Source of the DNA: Amylostereum areolatum | Lineage: Eukaryota; Basidiomycota; Agaricomycetes; Russulales; Stereaceae | Reading direction: 5' to 3' | Length of the DNA: 64,000 nucleotides | NCBI GenBank assembly: GCA_012932865.1 | Contig: SAXG01000019.1 | Location: 558,001 to 622,000 of the forward strand | Shown here: one piece after another, positions 52,333-61,229 of the stretch | How positions within the stretch are numbered: position 1 is the stretch's first letter | How the letters are laid out: each line of letters starts with the position of its first letter | Translations under genes and position numbers: made by a program | The notes under the pieces: model-generated | Seen by the model: the letters and a program-made list of their open reading frames with translations, nothing else | What the model was told of the DNA's origin: nothing | The model's database searches: none

Positions 52333-53779
52333 TTACCCCCTCTTTAAGGCGCGCTTTCGCCGGGAGCGCAAGTTCATCGTCCATTGTGGATGCAAGAAAT
52401 TCGGCCTGGGTCAGACCCAATGATTTTAGTGATCGCAGGGCATTGGGACGAAGGCGGTGGAACTCAGCGATAGCATCCTTGGCATGCGTTAATGCAGAGG
52501 CCGGTCTCCATTCGTTCTCAGAGTCGGGGTATCCAAGCCATTTGACGAGGTATTCAATGCCGTGTTTGTTGCGTGTGGGTCGTGAGTCGAGGATGGCTTC
52601 AATCTCGTACTCCTTGTCTTCATCAATCAGTTCTGGAGGCGGTTGAGTGAAGTTGGGGCCATGGGCATCCGTCTCTTTGTACGCTGAGAGAAGCGAGGCA
52701 TGAAAGACAGGGTGGATACGCCATTTAGGGGGGAGTTGAAGGCAGTAAGTCACTGGTCCGAGGACGTCAGTGATAGTGAATGGGCCGTGTCGTTTTGCTG
52801 CGAGCTTAGCTTTTGGACGTGTGGTCTTCAGGTTCTTACCATCCAGCCAGACTTTGTCATCAACTTCAAAACGCACTCCTTCCTGTGTCGAGTCGTGATT
52901 GTAGCGCTTCATCAGGTTGCGTGCCGTTTCAAGACTGGCCTGTGATTCCTTGCATATTTCTTCAAGGTGCTGGAAGTGTTCTTCGACGGCAAGGTTCTTG
53001 GAGATGGGGTTGACAGAGGGGATCATTGTCGGTAAGAAACCGTAAAGCAGCTCGAATGGGGCGCGACCTGTAGCTGAATGGACACGAATGTCGTGTGAAA
53101 ATTCAATGAAGGGGAGGTACTTCACCCAGTCGTCCTGCTGATAGTTGCAGAATGCCCGAAGGTACTGCTCGAACTCTTGGTTCGCCCGTTTGCTTTCACC
53201 ATCCGTTTGAGGGTGGTACGCTGTGCTCATCGAAGCCTTGATTCCGAGTTTGGCGCAAGTCTCCTGCATAACCTTGCTTGCATACTGTGGGCCGTGGTCG
53301 GAGATCATCTGTTTCCACAGCCCGTAGTGTCGCCACACGCCGTCCAGCAAGATGTCGACGGTGCCATTGCTGTCGATTTTTTTGGTGCACGGTGCAATGC
53401 AGATGGCCTCGGAGAGGCGGTCTACAATCATGCAGATAGCATCGTATCCGTCCGAGGGAGGCAGATCAGTAACAAAGTCGGTTGTGATCACCTCGAATGG
53501 GTGTTCTGGGACGGCGTTAGGGATCATGTCGACATGGGGGTGCTGGGGACGGTTCTTGGTCACTTGGCAAACAGCGCATCCTTCAACATAGTCGCGTACA
53601 AAGACCGACATCCCTGGCCACCAGTATTCTTGGCTGAGGAGTTCATACGTCTTGTGGCGACCTAGATGTCCTGCCATTGGTGAGTCGTGGAATGACTTGA
53701 CAATGTCACGACGTAGCTCGATGTCTGCAGGTACATAGACCTTCCCTCTGAACAGAATCATCCCGTCTTCCAGGTTCTA
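52277..53779 (-). pseudogene. Family B integrase with chromodomain
   Basis: The zinc domain (FHDSPMAGHLGRHKTYELLS; C..C in GCAVCQ), the core (ITTDFVTDLP; SDHGPQY; HPQTDGESKRANQE) and the C-terminal module with chromodomain (IEYLVKWLGYPDSENEWRPA) are uninterrupted for 494 codons. A single TAG at 53777-53779, where relatives have TGG, separates it from RT in the same frame. Chromodomain gypsy integrases usually direct insertion to histone-marked chromatin; that is family knowledge, not shown here. Confidence 0.92.
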
Positions 53780-55387
53780 TTCTTGAAGGTCCTTAACAAG
53801 CGATCGTGGCCCGTTGCGAAGGATAGCGTCCATGGCTTGTACAACTTCAGCGTCTTTGGTGCGCGCATCTCGGATGCATCGGCGTAGGTCAGCGCCGCCT
53901 ATGGTGGTTACAGTGCGCAACCGAGTAGTGCGGATACGGAAGTACTTGGGATCTAGGAGGACATGTTCCTTGTTGTCGTTCTCGACCCCCTCTTTAAGGT
54001 CAGGGTGTCTGGACAATGGATCTGGTCGATGGTGAAGGCCCGGCTTGTGCGTTAGTGTGAAATCGAAGCGCGTGAGGAATAACGCCCAGCGGGCCTGCTG
54101 ACGACTCAGCTTTTGTGCTTCCTTGAAGTACTCCAGGTTCTTGTGGTCTGTCCAAATCTCGACTGGATGAGTTGCGCCTTCCAGGTAGTGCCGCCAAGCT
54201 TCAAGTGCCCGAATAATTGCCAGCAGTTCCTTGTCGTAGATGTCGTAGTTGTGTTCCGGCTCAGTAAGCGACTTGGACAGGTAGGCAACAGGATAGAGAT
54301 GACCATCTTGGCTGCGTTGCGAGAGGATGCCTCCGGTTGCAAAGTCTGAGGCATCGACTTCTACCAAGTACGGTTTCGACGGGTCAGGGAGAATCAGGAC
54401 AGGGGATGAGGTGAACGCAGCTTTGAGGGCAGCGAAGGCGTCTTGACACTCTGCAGTCCAGTTCCATGGATGGTCCTTTTTGGTCAGTTCAAACAGGGGG
54501 CGTGCAACCTTGGAGAAGTCCTTGATGAAGCGACGGTAGAAGTTTCCAAACCCAAGGAATGACTGGACATCCTTGACATTACGAGGGGTGGGCCACTCCG
54601 TGATGCCTGCTACCTTGACAGGGTCCATAGCAATCTGGTCGTGTGAGATAATCATGCTGAGGTACTCGACAGAATCCTGTTCGAAGACACATTTCTCTGG
54701 CTTGAGGAAGAGGTCATTGTCCTTCAGGCGTTGCAGCACCTGCGTCATCAGTTCACGGTGTTCTTCGAGTGTCTCTGTGAAGACAAGGATGTCGTCCATG
54801 TAAATGGCGACCTTGCCACTGTCGATGAGATCCTTGAAAAGTTCATTCATCATTGCCTGGAATGTTGCAGGAGAATTCATAAGGCCAAAGAACATCACCA
54901 GAGGTTTGTACAGCCCGCGGTTCGTTTTGAAAGCGGCCTTCCACTCGTCTCCTTCCTTGATACGGACATTGTTGTATCCCCAGCGGACGTCCATCTTGGA
55001 GAAGACCTTGGCACCCTTGAGTTTGTCAACAAGCTCGGAGATGAGTGGGAGTGGGTATTCGTTCTTGACAGTGCCTTTATTCAATGCTCGATAGTCCTGT
55101 ACAGGACGAAGCTTCCCATCCTTTTTCTTGACAAAGAAGAAGGGACTCGCCATGGATGATTTCGACGGGCAAATGTACCCCTTCTTGACGTGTTCATCGA
55201 GGAAGCTGTCCAGCTCTTGCTGCTTGGATGGGGTCAAAGGATACACCTTGCAAGCCTTTGGTTGGAAGTCTGGTTTCAGGTCAATAGCATGGTCCCAGGG
55301 ACGTCGCTCAGGTAGATGTTCAGACGTAGCTTTGTCGAACACCGACTTGAATGAGCGATATTGCTCAGGGACCATATCTTCAAACAT
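53780..55387 (-). CDS. Family B reverse transcriptase and RNase H
   Basis: 536 codons are intact. RT has [58 protein letters not shown] and the catalytic YMDD box (VAIYMDDILVF), unlike the YMDN in families A and C. The thumb/connection has [19 protein letters not shown]. RNase H has [31 protein letters not shown] and EIWTDHKNLEYF. In the full-length element this would be the central part of one Pol polyprotein. Confidence 0.93.
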
Positions 55388-55474
55388 TTTCGTCTTGACA
55401 TCAGCTGCCTGTTCCGCAAGCTGTTGCGCCTTGGTGAAGGTGGCACGTATGACGAGGTTGTTGGACTATTCTTC

Positions 55475-56332
55475 TCATGCTAGTTGTTCAAGGGTGACTT
55501 CCTTTACGACTCCCACAGCACGTAGGCCGTCTTGGGTCCATGAAGCCAGGACAACGTCCGACTGCTCGTCGTCATCTTCTGTGAACCACTTTGCGCCTGA
55601 AGATGTACGGCGGGGAGGACGAACACGAGCATGCTGTACACGGCGGGCAGGGATCACGTACTTCGTGTTGCTTGGGTGGTTGATCACCGTGTGGACACGA
55701 GGTTCTTCGACTTTAACCTCGTCAGCTTCAACGACGTCAATGGGTGGTTGTGGCCCAGACCGATGTTCAGGTTTGATGCGAAGCTTCTTGACCGGAGGTT
55801 TGTGTAGGACGCAAGTGGGTGGGCAGCATGTCATGTTGACTTCTTCTCCATCCCAGTTGATTTCTGGGTTATGCTCCTTCAACCAGTCAGTTCCTAGGAT
55901 CATGTCGTGATCACCGATGTCCGTGACAAAGAATTCGGCTGTTTCTTCATGATACAATTCTGTGGATTGCGCGTAGATGCGAACACGCTGGGTAGTCGAA
56001 TGACGTACCCATCCTATTATGTTCTCCGTCCCATCTACATTCCGGACAGGGAACGGGCGGTCGAGGGTATCTAACGAGAGCCCTTTCTTCTCTGCAAATC
56101 TTCGGTTAATTGTAATGCCTTCAGCACCGCTATCCAGCAGCGCTTCAGCGTCAATTTTTCTTCCAGTGACTCGTCCAATCAGTTTGACATCCAGCAATAT
56201 TGAGGGCGTGTGCCTATTCTTCGTGACCGTTGACAATTTCAAGCAGGTTGGAAGGACACGCTCACTGGATTGCATGGATGATAGTACAGAGAAACAATTT
56301 GATGATGCCATAGAAAAACCTTTGCCACCCAC
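55475..56332 (-). pseudogene. Family B protease and linker
   Basis: Protease with LLDSGAEG, VRNVDGTE and ILGTDWLKEHNPEI. The proline-rich linker ends at a TGA (55475-55477), followed three codons later by a TAG; the same frame then continues into RT (AQQLAEQAADVKTKMFED). There is no ATG at 56332 (GTG); the gene overlaps no Gag codons and is in a different frame from Gag, so it would be made by recoding or re-initiation. Confidence 0.88.
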
Positions 56333-56355
56333 AGACGACGCGACTGGGGGATGTT

Positions 56356-57390
56356 CTAAAAATCCAAACCACCAGCGAGATCCTTCAACATCGCCGCGGC
56401 CTCCTCTCGCTCCTCCTTGCCCAACTTCTTCATCTTGTTGATCAGGACTGACATCTCCTTGACTGGATCCGCATTTGAGGTTGTTGCCGCTTGAGGGGAC
56501 GAGGGAGCATGCGTGGAGGGTACTCCTGAGTTTGAGTCAGTTTCCAACGCTCCTACATGTCTTCCACTGCTTGAGTCCTTGTTCGGGCAGTCACGCAGCA
56601 TGTGACCTGGTTGGTGACAGAGGAAACAACCACCTTCCTTGCGCAGGCGCTCGCGCTCAGCATCAGTGAGACGTCCTGGATGCCCTCCTTGGGTGCTGAC
56701 TGCTCCAACGCGCGGTACACTGCTGGTGGAGGATGAGGGTCGTGCGCTAGTGGTCGATGACGAGGTCTTCTGCTTCCGGTCTGCAGGCGATGCGAGCCGG
56801 CGGTTGCGGAGAAAGGCTTCATTGAGCGCACATGCACGAACCTTCCAGTCATCAATAGTGGTAGGGAGTGGCCAAGTCCTCTCGCATTCCTTGCAAAGGC
56901 CACTGTTCAATCCTTCTTTGAAGAAGTAGAGAACGGACTCGCCTTGGAATCCTGAGCGTGGGAGGAGGGACTCGAATTCGGTGATGTACTGCTGCACGGG
57001 GCGGTCGCCCTGCCTAAGGTCTGCAAGGGCATTCTGAGAGGTGATTGTCTCATCAAACTGCTTGAAGTCCTTGTCGAACTGGGCGAGGACCTCCTTGAGG
57101 ATGAGACACTTCGCACGAGTGGTCGTATTTGCTGGCTTGTTATCCTCGGCATCGAGGATCTCCTCCTGGTGCAGCTCTGCCCATATGCCGGCGACTGAGC
57201 CTTCCATCAGGGAAAGCATCAGCTGTATCTGGTCATCGTCGCTTGCGTACTTCTTGCTATTTGCCCTAAGGAACATGCGGACGGCATTTTTGAAGCAACG
57301 CGACTCTTTGCGATCGCCGGTGAATGGCTTAGGCTTAACGCCTATCTCGCCGGTGGAGGGGGTGGGGGTGGTCGAGGCTGGTTGAGACAT
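56356..57390 (-). CDS. Family B Gag
   Basis: ATG at 57390; 344 codons, intact. The N-terminal Ser/Thr/Pro segment is followed by the retrotransposon capsid domain (VRMFLRANSKKYASDDDQIQ; AGIWAELHQEEILD; FDKDFKQFDETI; SGFQGESVLYFFKEGL). The CCHC knuckle CFLCHQPGHMLRDC lies near residue 252, and the acidic tail ends AAAMLKDLAGGLDF. Usual length for a basidiomycete gypsy Gag. Confidence 0.93.
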   Translation of the reverse strand: MSQPASTTPTPSTGEIGVKPKPFTGDRKESRCFKNAVRMFLRANSKKYASDDDQIQLMLSLMEGSVAGIWAELHQEEILDAEDNKPANTTTRAKCLILKEVLAQFDKDFKQFDETITSQNALADLRQGDRPVQQYITEFESLLPRSGFQGESVLYFFKEGLNSGLCKECERTWPLPTTIDDWKVRACALNEAFLRNRRLASPADRKQKTSSSTTSARPSSSTSSVPRVGAVSTQGGHPGRLTDAERERLRKEGGCFLCHQPGHMLRDCPNKDSSSGRHVGALETDSNSGVPSTHAPSSPQAATTSNADPVKEMSVLINKMKKLGKEEREEAAAMLKDLAGGLDF

Positions 57391-58075
57391 AGTGGTTGCA
57401 GGCGGTTGAAATGGGGGAAGAGGGTTAACAGGAGTTGCAGGGGACTGATGGGGACTTTGAACGGCTGGAGAGCCTGGGGTAGAGGGGGGCAGGGGGACTG
57501 CGAGTGCGTTGCGGAGGGATGCAACACGTTCGTTGTGTGCAAGAGTGATCCTGTAGAATGCTTCTGCAGCGACCTCGAGTTCTTCGTCTAAGAGGAATGG
57601 TTTTTCACCTGTGGCCCAGGTCCAACGATCAACGTCTGTGTCGTAGAAGCTGGGATACCACTCTACGACTGCGCGTCCGTTCTTCTTGTAGATGTACCAC
57701 TTCTTTGTACGCTCGTCGAATCTGATACCAAGGGAAACAGACCAAGGCTGGTCTCGTCGCGGTGGAGGTGGAGGGGAGCCTTCTTCTTGAGGAGCAGTGG
57801 CAACTTCTTCTCGTTTGGGGGTCTGGGGGTTATAGATACGGTCGTGCTCCTGCGCCGCAACATCGATATCAGTCTGTTCGACGTAAGGGAAACCTTCCTC
57901 GTCGTTGAAGTACCACTGGGCAGTGACTCCGTCGACGTGTGTCCAGTGTACGGTTTGTCGTCCACCGAGGGTGAGGGCATAGTACTCGCCTGGGTTAGCT
58001 CCACGAGGGAAGCCGAGAGGGAAGTCTGGAGTGGTGGCACGGGGGGAGGATTCGGAAGCGATGGTGGTGTCTAGA
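57391..58075 (-). CDS. Family B pre-gag extension in frame with Gag (no ATG)
   Basis: Upstream of the Gag ATG the same frame stays open to about 58075. It encodes GEYYALTLGGRQTVHWTHVD, QWYFNDEEGFPYVEQ, SLGIRFDERTKKWYIYKK, AVVEWYPSFYDTDVDRWTWA and a proline-rich linker. The residues match the family A pre-gag, which argues for translation, yet there is no in-frame ATG. The frame lies at -1 relative to ORF0 at the ORF0 stop. Confidence 0.55.
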
Positions 58076-58640
58076 AAAAGTCCGCCGCGATGGGGCGACG
58101 GCCTAAGAGGCGAGCGGTGAGGTAGGAGGCCTTGAGAGCCTGGCGGATCTTGTGCTGATGACGACGCTGTTGCAGCTCCTTGCAGCTGGTGATTGTTCGA
58201 CGGAGTGGTGGTGGCGGAGTAGATTCGGGCGTAGGGAGGGCAAAGTTATAGACGGTGGGGAAGCTTTGACGGACGAGTGATGGTGGCAGATGGGTGTTGG
58301 AACAGGTGTGCCAGGTGGGGGAATGGATGGAAAACTCGAAGCGGTTCTGATCTATATCGAAGCGCACAACAACACGAGCGTAGAGGCAGAGGATCGTCTG
58401 CCTACCGTGACCGTGGTTCCAGCGCCACTCGTAAATGCGGCAGTTGACACCGTGGACTTTCCTGGTGTGCTCTTTGCAGAGGAGCTCGAGGGCGCGTAGG
58501 CGATTGACAGTGACAGCGTCTTCTCGAGGCCAAGGGAAGGGAGTGTCGCGGTTGGAGTTGAAGGTTTGGAGGTTGAATGCGATGAAGATCGGTTGATTGA
58601 GTGGTTCCAGGATGGGGGATTTAACGTCGTAAAGACGGCA
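58071..58640 (-). CDS. Family B ORF0 (no ATG)
   Basis: The frame is open from the PBS: CRLYDVKSPILEPLNQPIFI, FPWPREDAVTVN, NCRIYEWRWNHGHGRQTILC, PTPESTPPPPLRR, QHKIRQALKASYLTARLLGR and ADFF, then TAG in TTTTTCTAGA at about 58071-58080. It matches family A ORF0 residue by residue, but here the ATG that overlaps the family A PBS reads as TAG. About 190 residues, basic, function unknown. Confidence 0.55.
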   Translation of the reverse strand, partial: CRLYDVKSPILEPLNQPIFIAFNLQTFNSNRDTPFPWPREDAVTVNRLRALELLCKEHTRKVHGVNCRIYEWRWNHGHGRQTILCLYARVVVRFDIDQNRFEFSIHSPTWHTCSNTHLPPSLVRQSFPTVYNFALPTPESTPPPPLRRTITSCKELQQRRHQHKIRQALKASYLTARLLGRRPIAADFF

Positions 58641-58668
58641 AGGGATGTGGTGAAGTGGGTGTGGGGGA

Positions 58669-58677
58669 GATTGTCCT
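58669..58677 (-). other. Self-priming PBS of family B
   Basis: Minus-strand AGGACAATC, just after the 5' LTR, pairs with GATCGTCCT in the LTR (plus-strand 58807-58815), eight of nine bases. That site lies about 30-40 bases downstream of the TATATAAGG at about 58842-58850. Confidence 0.5.
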
Positions 58678-58679
58678 AG

Positions 58680-59050
58680 TGTTAGGGATCAGTCCAACGA
58701 CTGGCAGATCACCCAAGTCACCCAAAGAGAGAGAGAAAGGAGGATGGATTGGCAGGAGAGGGTCCAAGTCCAGGTGTAGGGCCGAAGCAGTACATGGGGA
58801 ACAAAGAGGACGATCTAAGGAAAAGGGACGCAGAGGAGAGCCTTATATATGTACAGGATCGATGATGCGAGAATGGTACGAGCGGGAGAGAACAATAAGG
58901 AAAGGGAAGGGGGAGGACGTGGTCAGGAGCGATGATGTCATAGATGAAAGATAAGAGGAGTCAGACTGACGACGTCATGTGATGGGAAATGTAATCATGT
59001 GACTGAACGCGATGCAACGAAAAGGGAAAGGATTGAGGCGATCCGTGACA
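58680..59050 (-). repeat. Family B 5' LTR
   Basis: The 371-bp segment closely matches 51960-52332. The same boundary motifs and a minus-strand TATA box are present. Confidence 0.92.
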
Positions 59051-59956
59051 ATAGTTGGCGGCAGCGATGGTGGCCACAATGCCAATAATAAGGAAAATAA
59101 CTAGTTTGAACCTCTGCTGGCTTGTCAACAGTATTTCTGGCCTTTACGACATGCTTACTCACTAAGTGAACTGGCCTTTTCATCATCGTGGCTGTGTTAT
59201 TGCTCTCAGAAGGCTAACGAGATATTGTTCAGCAATCGGCTTCACCCAGACTACACACCACTCACTAACGACAGTTGACCGATGTCTTCAAAGTGTTCAA
59301 AAGTGAATCGGTGCGGGGCGGGTATACTTGAGCGGAAGAATCGGGAGCAAACACTCATCTTGAGAGAGGGAATGGCGTAGAAATGAAGAGAGAAGGATGT
59401 GTACCATGGCCGTGCCCATTGAAACTTCAAAGGACCTGATCCTGATGTTCCCACAGTCTGAAAGAGAGGGTTAAAACTTGGTCACATAAAATGTTTAACC
59501 AAGTAGTAGTGCAAGTTGTGGATTAATGGTGTTTACACTTTCTACATCTTCGTTTGGATGATTTGACACCATCTGCTTCGAAACTTAGGACATCAGAAGT
59601 CTCAATCTGAGATGTTGAAAGGCGATGTGGTATATGCATGTGTAGGTAAGTTATTAACGTGTCTGAACAATGTTATCCCAGACAAGGGCCATCTGAGTGT
59701 GCAAGTGAGCCGAGAAAAATATTACAAGCACAAAAAGATGCTCATCTCAGTCAGCATGCAGATCATTGGGAACACCCAACATCTCAGTAGCAGTTCTGTT
59801 AGGAAATGTTAATATACAGTGAGATAAGTATGATGACGGACTTACACACAGGCGAAGAACATCCTCCTTGTCTGTAATGATATGGCGGTTGATTAAACTG
59901 GAGGTGGGTCAATCTGTTATGGACGACCTCGAGAGTGCAATCCACTCACTCACCAA
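59051..59956 (-). other. Possible host gene cut by family B
   Basis: On the minus strand an exon-like frame ends at the LTR: LLTSQQRFKLVIFLIIGIVA then TIAAANY, a typical transmembrane helix, preceded by a plausible intron acceptor. No partner exon is found on the other side of the element. The rest (59200-59956) shows no recognisable gene. Confidence 0.3.
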
Positions 59957-59961
59957 CGAGT

Positions 59962-60170
59962 TGTTGAAAACACAGAGGGACCTTCAGTCATAAAGTGAAA
60001 CACAAAGTGGACTGGCCGGGGATTGAACCCAGGACCTCCCATATTCTAGAAGGGTGCTCTAACCAACTGAGCTACCTGTCCGATAGTGGGAACAGGTTGG
60101 TAGTTGATATAGAGAATATCACCGAGCTCTGATTGTGTGCAACAGGCCAGGGCTTAGCCTTATTTCAACA
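59962..60170 (-). repeat. TRIM LTR (3' on the minus strand)
   Basis: TGTTGAAA..TTTCAACA, 209 bp, identical by eye to 60256-60464. Confidence 0.93.
60008..60081 (-). ncRNA. tRNA-like segment in TRIM LTR
   Basis: Same 74-base cloverleaf-like unit as at 50888-50961, with the B box GGTTCAATCC and A box TAGCTCAGTTGG on the minus strand. Confidence 0.7.
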
Positions 60171-60255
60171 CACCCCCGTAAGACCAGGCCTGATGTGATC
60201 TTAGGCACTCGCCACTTGTGCCCAACAGTAATCATGAAGGCGGGTGCTGCTACCA
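60171..60255 (-). other. TRIM interior: PBS and PPT
   Basis: 85 bases. Minus-strand order: TGGTAGCAGCACCCG (PBS-like), about 55 bases of unique sequence, ACGGGGGTG (PPT-like). Confidence 0.75.
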
Positions 60256-60464
60256 TGTTGAAAACACAGAGGGACCTTCAGTCATAAAGTGAAACACAAA
60301 GTGGACTGGCCGGGGATTGAACCCAGGACCTCCCATATTCTAGAAGGGTGCTCTAACCAACTGAGCTACCTGTCCGATAGTGGGAACAGGTTGGTAGTTG
60401 ATATAGAGAATATCACCGAGCTCTGATTGTGTGCAACAGGCCAGGGCTTAGCCTTATTTCAACA
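60256..60464 (-). repeat. TRIM LTR (5' on the minus strand)
   Basis: 209 bp. Carries the second tRNA-like unit at 60302-60375. Confidence 0.93.
60302..60375 (-). ncRNA. tRNA-like segment in TRIM LTR
   Basis: Identical to 60008-60081. Transcription by Pol III from here would end at the TTTT just before the LTR border (minus-strand GTGTTTTCAACA), giving an RNA of about 115 bases. Confidence 0.7.
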
Positions 60465-60496
60465 CGAGTTGAAACAACATCAGAGGGGCTTATGTC

Positions 60497-60961
60497 TCAA
60501 AATATCCCTGCTAGACACTCGCGAGAAATATCCCACTGGATGTTGAAGGAGAGGTCGGTTAGGGATCGGTGGACAGATGTGGCCTGACCGTTTTCCTCAA
60601 GGGTGAACCACATGATAGCCGGAATGAACCTCCTATGGTTCATAGTGGGTGTGGTGGTGCCGGCTCTCAAAGGGACTTCATGCAATGGCATACGAGTGAA
60701 AGAGAGGAATGCGAAACAGTACTTCTCATCCAGAGTAGCATGTGCGCCATGAAGAAACCATTCTCGGTTTACGCTAGGATCGGTGGATACCAGACCACAC
60801 ACCACCTTCAGAGCGTAATTGAGACCAGCGAGGGGTTCGGCAGGTAGATTGAGTTTCGCAATGAGGATTCGAGCCAGACCATCCTTGGTGGGAAGAGGAG
60901 GAGGAAGCGTCGCAGGCTGTGGAGGCGCAACGACAAAAGCGACGGCCTTGGGGCTTGGCAC
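60497..60961 (-). CDS. Hypothetical protein, unknown
   Basis: A 154-codon frame with ATG at 60961 starts MPSPKAVAFVVAPPQPATLP and contains LARILIAKLNLPAEPLAGLN and SLTDLSFNIQWDISRECLAG. It reads like globular protein sequence, not a repeat, and may be one exon of a larger minus-strand gene whose other parts I cannot identify. It lies 33 bases from the TRIM duplication. No family recognised. Confidence 0.4.
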   Translation of the reverse strand: MPSPKAVAFVVAPPQPATLPPPLPTKDGLARILIAKLNLPAEPLAGLNYALKVVCGLVSTDPSVNREWFLHGAHATLDEKYCFAFLSFTRMPLHEVPLRAGTTTPTMNHRRFIPAIMWFTLEENGQATSVHRSLTDLSFNIQWDISRECLAGIF

Positions 60962-61229
60962 GAAGTTGGATAGGGAGTAGTAAGTGCGGAATATGCAAGG
61001 GCGAGGCGAACGGATGAAGGGGCGTTGCGTGCGCGCTTGATGTTGCGAAATGCGCGCCCTGGAGGATGGGGATGGCGTTGGGAGGCGACGGATGGGTCGT
61101 CTGACTTGAAACTCGAGGGCTGGGGCCTCTAGGGATGGTAGGAGAGGTGTGTAGAAGGACGAGGCGAGGGGGGTGCTGTGAGGCGAGATAAAAGCGATGG
61201 GTGTTGGCTAGAGCGCAGGGCCCATAACC
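60962..61229. other. Unassigned flank of the inverted repeat
   Basis: A purine-rich stretch with GGATGGG and GGCGA motifs. No gene seen. Confidence 0.3.

Larger units (their letters stand above)
51960..59050 (-). mobile_element. Ty3/gypsy chromovirus family B, nearly intact
   Basis: The 7.09-kb element on the minus strand has LTRs 59050-58680 (371 bp) and 52332-51960 (373 bp). It carries ORF0, pre-gag, Gag, and a single pol frame with protease, RT, RNase H, integrase and chromodomain. Only three stop codons break pol: two in the protease-RT linker and one before integrase. The flanks GACCC and ATAGT do not match, so no target duplication is visible. It is the most complete gypsy copy in the window. 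Confidence 0.92.
59962..60464 (-). mobile_element. Complete TRIM with tRNA-like LTRs, TSD CGAGT
   Basis: Two identical 209-bp LTRs (59962-60170 and 60256-60464) flank an 85-bp interior. The 5-bp duplication CGAGT lies at 59957-59961 and 60465-60469. On the minus strand the interior begins TGGTAGCAGCACC directly after the LTR, as a tRNA-primed PBS should, and ends ACGGGGGTG directly before the other LTR, as a PPT should. It has no coding capacity. Each LTR contains a tRNA-like segment with good A and B boxes and ends in TTTT, a Pol III terminator. Identical LTRs imply a recent insertion, so enzymes must have been supplied in trans. Confidence 0.93.

Noticed and set aside
60008..60375. Two ordinary tRNA genes
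   Set aside because: The cloverleaf has acceptor and anticodon-stem mismatches, an AGA anticodon without the serine-type long variable arm, and lies inside LTRs with TSDs; a tRNA-derived promoter is the better reading.
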